DNA of 15,094 bases from Planctomycetota bacterium (lineage in GTDB: Bacteria; Planctomycetota; Planctomycetia; Pirellulales; Thermoguttaceae). Positions 10,113 through 15,094 of the stretch are shown here, one piece after another; position 1 is the first letter of the stretch, and every line of letters starts with the position of its first letter. Under the pieces are notes generated by a model. That model searched no databases. It saw only the letters and a program-made list of their open reading frames with translations, and had not been told where the DNA came from. The stretch lies in assembly GCA_018897395.1 (NCBI GenBank), contig JAHIKV010000037.1, positions 1 to 15,094 of the forward strand, given 5' to 3'. Position numbers and translations under genes: made by a program.

Positions 10113-12686
10113 ATGAACTGCAGGAACGTTTTCGGGATGCTGCTGACGTATTGCGCGATGGCTTCGATGGGACCGACGGCGGCTGGGGCCGCGGGCGCTC
10201 CGGCGCCGCCAACTAACCCGGCATCCGCCGTGCCGATTTGGGGCGTATCGCCCATCGTCGAACCCTATCCCTATGTTTCGAGGGGAAGCTTCAGCGGACC
10301 GGCTGTTCCCGCTTCGCCCGACCCCCTGGTGCGCTACCGGTGGCCGAATCCCAAGGCATCGGACGGCCTGGAAATCTATCTCCGGCAGCCGGAGTCCGTG
10401 ACGTGCGATCCGGAGACATCCTCGTTTACCAATGTGAAGTCGCTGTTGACGCCCACGCCGAATGTAACGGTGAGCGGCACGGGAACGATCCGGGTGGATT
10501 TCGGCAGGGAGAACGCCGGCTGGTTCGAGATCGACAGCCCCGACTGTCCGGGCGGCATCAAATTGAGCATCAGCGAACATAAGGGGCCCGAGGCAACACC
10601 TACAAGTGGCGACAAGACAATCACACCGGAAAAGATCGGTAACACCTACCGGGCGAAATTCAACGACGAGTTCTATGAAGGCGTCCGCTTTGGCTTCATC
10701 CACGTGAACTCCTTTACCCGCCCCTGGCATATCACCGGGATCAGGCTGGTGTGTCAGGTCAAGCCGGCCAACTATGAAGGCCGCTTTGACTGCAGCGATC
10801 CACTGCTGACCAAAATCTGGTACCAATCCGCGTACTCCGTGAAAATTTGCAACCTGAAGGACTATACCACTCCGATCCTGGTTGGTCGCGGGGACAGATT
10901 TCTGTGGAATGGGTTGGATTTCTATATTTACAACACCGCGAATCTGATCGCATTCAAGAATTATGAGTATGTGAAGCAGCAAATAATCAAGGTGAATACG
11001 CCGCCGGGGATCGAATTCGGCCTATTCAGTTATGCGCTTTACGATGTCCTTGGCATCTGTGATTTCTACAACTACACCGGCGACGCGGATTTCGTGAATG
11101 CCTGCTCTGCCATGGCCTGCCATAAATTGAACAGGGCCAACGAGCATTTCACGGGTTACACCAACAAGATAATGGACTTTTTCATGGGCTGGGACGAACG
11201 ACTCGGCGGTTCTGAACGAGCGACCTCGTATAACCTGTGGAACTATCGAATGCTCTGCATCAGGGCATGGAGAGAATTTGCAAAAGTGATGGAGCGGACG
11301 GGGAACACCGCAGCCAGAGACAAGTACAATGGTTTTGCCGACGCCAGAATCCGCGAGTTGAGGCAAAACAAGACCTGGCACTCCCAACTGGACGTTCACG
11401 GCTGTGCTGAAGCCATCCAGGCCGGATTCTGCACCCGTGCGGAAATCGAGGCGATGTGCGCGGCGGAATTCACCGACCGGGTGAATCGGGTTTCCTACTC
11501 GCAGGCCAACACGGGCCTGATCCTCCAGGGCATGGCGCGCGCCGGGAGATACGACGACGCGATTTGCACGCTGAAGGATCAATGGGGCGCGACCATCCAG
11601 TATGGCGGCACCACAACGTTCGAGATATTCCATCCGTCAGCCAAGGACGCGCTGGGCCCCAATGATCCTCCCATCGGCGGTCAGTGCGGCACGACAAGTC
11701 TGTGCCATCCCTGGGGCGCGATGCCGTGCAAATATCTCAACGAGGAAGTCGTGGGCATCAAGCCGACGACACCGGGGTTCGGCGCCGTAGACATATTCCC
11801 GCATCTGGGCAGGAAGTTGACGTGGGTGTCGGGTACGACCCCCACGCTGAAGGGCGATATCGTCGCCAGTTTCGACGTCGCATCCGGAAAGTGCAGCGTG
11901 ATTCTTCCCTCCGGCGTGACGGCCAGGGTCGGCATACCGAAAGTGGAAAGAACGATCAAGTCCATTACGATCAACGGCGCCCTGGCCTGGGACGGCGCCT
12001 ATCATCCGGCGCCGGGAATTGGCGGGGCCGGCGAGAATGCCGGTTTCGTGTGCTTTACATCCGTGCAGCCGGGGAACTATGAGTTTTTGGTGTCCTACGA
12101 GGGAACGACTCCGTCCTATACGGATCCTGTCGAAGTGTTTCCCGTCAGGTTTGTGGGCGAGGACGCCGCCACGCAAGGAAACTGGGGCGGGATATACGGG
12201 TCGGACGGCTACGTGCTTCCCAATTACGATGGTGTCGGGAAAGACGTGCGCGTATTGCCTTCCTACGTCACTTCCGTGGTCTGCGATCAGGAGCATTGCG
12301 CGAACGCGTTCTGGACGACCAACATTCACCGCACCACGGATGTCCGTGCGCCGGCGCGCGACCGGAGCAATTCCGAGACGAGGTCGGCCGCGGCCATCTA
12401 TAACCAGTATCCCTATCTGACGATGTTTGTGGACATCACGGTCAGCAGAACGCACGAGTACACGATCGCCCTGTATTTCCTCGACTGGGACACCACGACC
12501 CGGCGAGCCGGGGTGGAGATCATGGATTTGCACACGTTGAAGCAACTGGCGCCGGTGAAGGTAGTGCGGGACTATCACGCGGGCAAATACCTCGTTTATA
12601 AATGCAATCGGTCCGTGAGGATCCGGATCGCTGCGAGCGGCAAGCCCAACAATGCGACGCTATCGGGGATATTCTTTTCACCGTAG
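10113..12686 (+). CDS. Secreted GH78-like (alpha-L-rhamnosidase-type) glycosidase
   Basis: An 857-residue exported enzyme of the six-hairpin clan, most like GH78 rhamnosidases. Numbering here counts from ATG 10110; ATG 10113 is preferred because AAGAGG (10102-10107) is only 2 nt from the first ATG. Residues 1-29 are a signal peptide ending near TAAGAAG. Residues about 85-215 form an N-terminal beta domain. Residues about 220-560 are the (alpha/alpha)6 barrel, opened by FDCSDPLLTKIWYQSAYSV. GGTTTFEIFHPS places Glu505 where GH78 has its catalytic base in G-A-T-T-x-W-E, and SLCHPWGAMPCKYLNEEVVG is the usual barrel end. IKPTTPGFGAVDIFPHL (550-566) starts the C-terminal beta domain. The canonical PQRDERLGWTGD acid loop is replaced by LVGRGDRFLWNGLD (257-270), so substrate or mechanism may differ. 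Residues about 685-858 form an extra beta-sandwich (GNWGGIYGSDGY, YFLDWD). Confidence 0.78.
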   Translation: MNCRNVFGMLLTYCAMASMGPTAAGAAGAPAPPTNPASAVPIWGVSPIVEPYPYVSRGSFSGPAVPASPDPLVRYRWPNPKASDGLEIYLRQPESVTCDPETSSFTNVKSLLTPTPNVTVSGTGTIRVDFGRENAGWFEIDSPDCPGGIKLSISEHKGPEATPTSGDKTITPEKIGNTYRAKFNDEFYEGVRFGFIHVNSFTRPWHITGIRLVCQVKPANYEGRFDCSDPLLTKIWYQSAYSVKICNLKDYTTPILVGRGDRFLWNGLDFYIYNTANLIAFKNYEYVKQQIIKVNTPPGIEFGLFSYALYDVLGICDFYNYTGDADFVNACSAMACHKLNRANEHFTGYTNKIMDFFMGWDERLGGSERATSYNLWNYRMLCIRAWREFAKVMERTGNTAARDKYNGFADARIRELRQNKTWHSQLDVHGCAEAIQAGFCTRAEIEAMCAAEFTDRVNRVSYSQANTGLILQGMARAGRYDDAICTLKDQWGATIQYGGTTTFEIFHPSAKDALGPNDPPIGGQCGTTSLCHPWGAMPCKYLNEEVVGIKPTTPGFGAVDIFPHLGRKLTWVSGTTPTLKGDIVASFDVASGKCSVILPSGVTARVGIPKVERTIKSITINGALAWDGAYHPAPGIGGAGENAGFVCFTSVQPGNYEFLVSYEGTTPSYTDPVEVFPVRFVGEDAATQGNWGGIYGSDGYVLPNYDGVGKDVRVLPSYVTSVVCDQEHCANAFWTTNIHRTTDVRAPARDRSNSETRSAAAIYNQYPYLTMFVDITVSRTHEYTIALYFLDWDTTTRRAGVEIMDLHTLKQLAPVKVVRDYHAGKYLVYKCNRSVRIRIAASGKPNNATLSGIFFSP

Positions 12687-12712
12687 GAAGAAGTAAAGGG
12701 GGCTTTCGCACA

Positions 12713-15094
12713 ATGGAAAGAAAACCGAGGATGATACAACGCACTCGTCGATCCGTTTGGATGCTGCTCGTCGTAACGAATCTGTGCCTCGGCGTTCCCC
12801 GTGCCGCGGTTGCAGGGCCGCAAATCACGCACGACTCCGCCAAGAAGCTGGTGACGATGGCCGACGCCGAGAACCGCTTGGTGTTGCGTCTGAACTACGA
12901 CGGACGCTGCATGCTCGATCGGGTCGTCGTCAGAGGGGAGGAGGTCGTCTCCTCGGCCGCGGGCGTTTGCTCGTCGATCCGCCTCGGGACGGCCGAGTAC
13001 ACGACGCGGTCGGGCCCGACGTCGCCCAAGGTCGCCGTGGCCGAGAATACGGTGACGGTCTCGGAGATTCGTTTCGGCGGCAGCGGCGTCGACGTGGAAG
13101 AGACCTGGACGTTCACGGTGCAGGCGGACCGGATCGTCTGGCGGATCGCCAGAAAATACCTCTCGGGCGGCACGCTCGACGACACCGGCTTTCCCGGCTG
13201 GGATTTCACCAGTCCGTCCACCTGGACCGGCGCGCTGTTGGGCACTGGAGGGGTCGCCTGGTTCAGGTTGTTCGATACTCCGACGGCGACTTACGGCGTC
13301 CACACGGGGCCGGTGACCTTTTGGAACAGGGACAACGGCGTCTGCCTGCGGATCGTGCCCACGGTTCCCGAAGGGCGGTACGCCGCCGTTCGCTTCAGCC
13401 GCCGGCCGCGCGGGGTCCTCTCCTTCAACTATTACATGACGGACCAGGAGTTGGCGACCAAACATGGCCAAAGCCGATACCTCCGCGACAAACAGGACGT
13501 GTGGGCCCCCTTCAAGGTCGTGCCGGGAGAGACCGCGGCGGAGTACACGCTTTCCGGCCTGGACTACGCCGAGGCCTACGACCGGGGCGTTTTCGTGGGC
13601 ATCGACGGGGCGGCCGTGCGGGAAATCTGCAACACCATCGCCCGGCTGGGCGTGATCGACGCCAAGATCATCGGCAGCAACGGCTGGTACAGCAGTTGTG
13701 CCGTGTTGCACGAGCACTGGATCGCCCAGTTGGGGCTGGCGATCAACGATCCGCACTATTTCCGCTCCTACGCGGAAACCCTCGATTATCAGCGCGACCA
13801 CGCCGTCGGGCCGGACGGACGGGTCAAGTCGCGTTGGGCCTACGGCCCTGGGGACGACATGCCCGGAACCTACGACGCGCTGGGCTTCTACGAATGCATA
13901 TGGGGCTGGCTGATGGACAGCCAACCGTCGTTTGTGGTCAACGTGGCGGAGCAGTTCGATTTCACCGGCGACGTGGAGTGGGTCCGCCGGCACAAGTCCA
14001 CTTGCGAGCGCGTCCTGGAATACATGCTCCGCCGCGACTCGAACGACAACGGCCTGGTGGAGATGATGAGCGACAATCACCAGGACCGAAAAGGCAGTGA
14101 TTGGATCGACGTGGTCTGGGCGTCTTTCGAGAACGGACTGGTCAATGCCGAGATGTACTACGCGCTTGGCTTGTGGGCGGACATCGAGGAGCTACTGGGG
14201 GACCAGGCAAGGGCGACGAAATATCGCCAGTGCGCCGCCAAGCTGAAAGACAGTTTCAACCGCTCGACGGCCGACGGCGGGCTGTGGGACCCCGCGCGCA
14301 AGTGCTATGCCTATTGGCGCGACAAGGACGGCTCGATCCACGGCACGAACCTCGTCACGCCGGTGAACTTCATGGCCGTCGCTTACGGAATATGCGACGA
14401 CCCGGCGCGGCGCGGCGCCATTCTCGATCAGATCGAAGACCAAATGCAAAAGGAAAAACTGTTCATCTGGCCGCTCTGTATGTCTTCCTACACGCCAGAG
14501 GAAGGGGGCGGCTGGCCCTCCCCGCCCAAGGAAGGGGGCGGCTGGCCCTTCCCAACCTACGAGAACGGCGACATTTTTCTGGGCTGGGCCGAGGTGGGAA
14601 TCAGGGCCTACGCCCGGCACAACCCGGCCGTCGCCGTCCGCTGCGTCAAGAACGTGCTCGACAAGTACGCCAAGGACGGCCTGGCTTTCCAGCGCTACCT
14701 GCGCCGCTCCCAGACCGGATCGGGCAACGACATCCTCTCGAACAACGCCAGCCCCGTCGTCGGGCTTTATCGAAACATCTACGGCGTCCAGCCGAAATGG
14801 AACCGGCTTTACCTGGAGCCGCACCTGACGCCCGAACTCAGCGGCACTCGACTCAAATACTGGCTGCGCGGCCAGTGGTATGCGATCGACCTCGACACGC
14901 GGCGCTGCCGGATCACGGTGAACGATTTCTCCGTGAGCGCTGCCAAGCCGCTGGCCGTCAATGCGAAGGGCGATACGCTGGAATACTTCTGCGGCAATCG
15001 AAAGACGTTCTCGATGGCTGTGACCCGTTCGGTTCCGGCGTCGCTGGAGCTTCGCATCGACGCCTGGCCGAGCGCCGCCGCCGGCCTCCGAAAA
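12713..15094 (+). CDS. Secreted six-hairpin-type glycosidase, incomplete at the 3' end
   Basis: The frame from ATG 12713 stays open for 794 codons to the window edge with no stop, so the C-terminus is missing. It begins 27 nt after the preceding glycosidase, in the same operon. Residues about 10-35 are a signal peptide (RRSVWMLLVVTNLCLGV, then AAVAG). Residues about 40-300 are a beta-sandwich domain with many Thr/Val strands. Residues about 310-690 look like an (alpha/alpha)6 barrel: NGWYSSCAVLHEHW, then SDNHQDRKGSDWIDVVWASF (453-472) and ENGLVNAEMYYALG, then YENGDIFLGWAEVG and an NASPVVGLYRNIYGV helix. It closes with LYLEPHL and a C-terminal beta domain (GTRLKYWLRGQWYAIDLDT). I do not recognise the exact family; GH78, GH63 or GH94-like relatives are possible. 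A 10-residue tandem duplication (EGGGWPSPPK, EGGGWPFPTY) lies at residues 597-616. Confidence 0.82.
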   Translation, partial: MERKPRMIQRTRRSVWMLLVVTNLCLGVPRAAVAGPQITHDSAKKLVTMADAENRLVLRLNYDGRCMLDRVVVRGEEVVSSAAGVCSSIRLGTAEYTTRSGPTSPKVAVAENTVTVSEIRFGGSGVDVEETWTFTVQADRIVWRIARKYLSGGTLDDTGFPGWDFTSPSTWTGALLGTGGVAWFRLFDTPTATYGVHTGPVTFWNRDNGVCLRIVPTVPEGRYAAVRFSRRPRGVLSFNYYMTDQELATKHGQSRYLRDKQDVWAPFKVVPGETAAEYTLSGLDYAEAYDRGVFVGIDGAAVREICNTIARLGVIDAKIIGSNGWYSSCAVLHEHWIAQLGLAINDPHYFRSYAETLDYQRDHAVGPDGRVKSRWAYGPGDDMPGTYDALGFYECIWGWLMDSQPSFVVNVAEQFDFTGDVEWVRRHKSTCERVLEYMLRRDSNDNGLVEMMSDNHQDRKGSDWIDVVWASFENGLVNAEMYYALGLWADIEELLGDQARATKYRQCAAKLKDSFNRSTADGGLWDPARKCYAYWRDKDGSIHGTNLVTPVNFMAVAYGICDDPARRGAILDQIEDQMQKEKLFIWPLCMSSYTPEEGGGWPSPPKEGGGWPFPTYENGDIFLGWAEVGIRAYARHNPAVAVRCVKNVLDKYAKDGLAFQRYLRRSQTGSGNDILSNNASPVVGLYRNIYGVQPKWNRLYLEPHLTPELSGTRLKYWLRGQWYAIDLDTRRCRITVNDFSVSAAKPLAVNAKGDTLEYFCGNRKTFSMAVTRSVPASLELRIDAWPSAAAGLRK
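14500..14559. repeat. 30-nt tandem duplication inside the second glycosidase
   Basis: Positions 14500-14523 and 14530-14553 match at 23 of 24 bases, with a period of 30 nt, so the frame is kept. It duplicates the EGGGWP motif in a barrel loop. Near-identity of the copies suggests it is recent. Confidence 0.75.

Noticed and set aside
9957..10982. 341-codon minus-strand frame over the fold-back repeat and first glycosidase
   Set aside because: Its N- or C-terminal parts are only translation of the inverted repeat and antisense of the glycosidase.
12596..14080. 494-codon minus-strand open frame across the second glycosidase
   Set aside because: The plus-strand frame from 12713 has a signal peptide and a recognisable glycosidase pattern through the same DNA; the minus frame shows none.
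12757..14100. 447-codon plus-strand frame offset from the glycosidase frame
   Set aside because: It is extremely Arg/Gly-rich with no domain pattern, and it stops where the glycosidase frame continues to the window end.

Overview
The window looks like chromosomal DNA from a planctomycete, probably an environmental genome of the Pirellulales type. Four things point there: a DUF1559 prepilin-like protein, a PEP-CTERM surface protein, an ECF sigma factor of the Rhodopirellula/Verrucomicrobium type coupled to a large FecR-domain protein, and many short palindromic and heptanucleotide repeats both between and inside genes. This assignment is inference from gene content; no rRNA or other marker is present. 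GC content is high apart from a few repeats and parts of the first glycosidase gene.

Left part (1-4746), mostly housekeeping. A palindrome doublet (55-111) precedes an NRDE/TANGO2-family protein (274-1143). Two tandem DUF433 genes (1379-1603, 1612-1851) follow, and behind them lies only the C-terminal stub of a DUF5615 PIN-like toxin (1850-1948), so this looks like a toxin-antitoxin module whose toxin has been deleted. The stub overlaps the start of a SAM hydroxide adenosyltransferase (DUF62, 1945-2730). Convergent to that is glnA (2876-4288, minus strand), a type I glutamine synthetase. It has a near-perfect sigma-54 promoter (4368-4383) and NtrC-like palindromes further upstream, so it is probably nitrogen regulated.

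Right part (4747-15094), a probable surface-glycan locus on the plus strand. An ECF sigma factor (4747-5283) overlaps by ATGA a membrane FecR-domain protein with a C-terminal NPCBM-like carbohydrate-binding domain (5280-7121). Next come a PEP-CTERM exported protein (7382-8071), a DUF1559 prepilin-like protein (8787-9923), a GH78/rhamnosidase-like secreted enzyme (10113-12686), and a second secreted six-hairpin-type glycosidase (12713 to beyond the window end). A hicBA toxin-antitoxin pair (8661-8219, minus) sits inside this series with its own extended -10 promoter. The working model is that the NPCBM domain of the FecR protein senses a glycan outside the inner membrane, the sigma factor is released, and exported binding and hydrolytic proteins are made.

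Repeats are the most unusual aspect. At least four heptanucleotide arrays (unit exactly 7 nt, different sequences) lie at 2834-2874, 5548-5575, 5989-6092 and 8799-8826. Three of them are translated inside genes, where gain or loss of one unit would shift the reading frame. Palindromic elements occur at 55-111, 2734-2753, 7201-7282, 7288-7318, 8085-8115, 8140-8172, 8847-8869 and 9969-10050; the last is a 36-bp inverted repeat.
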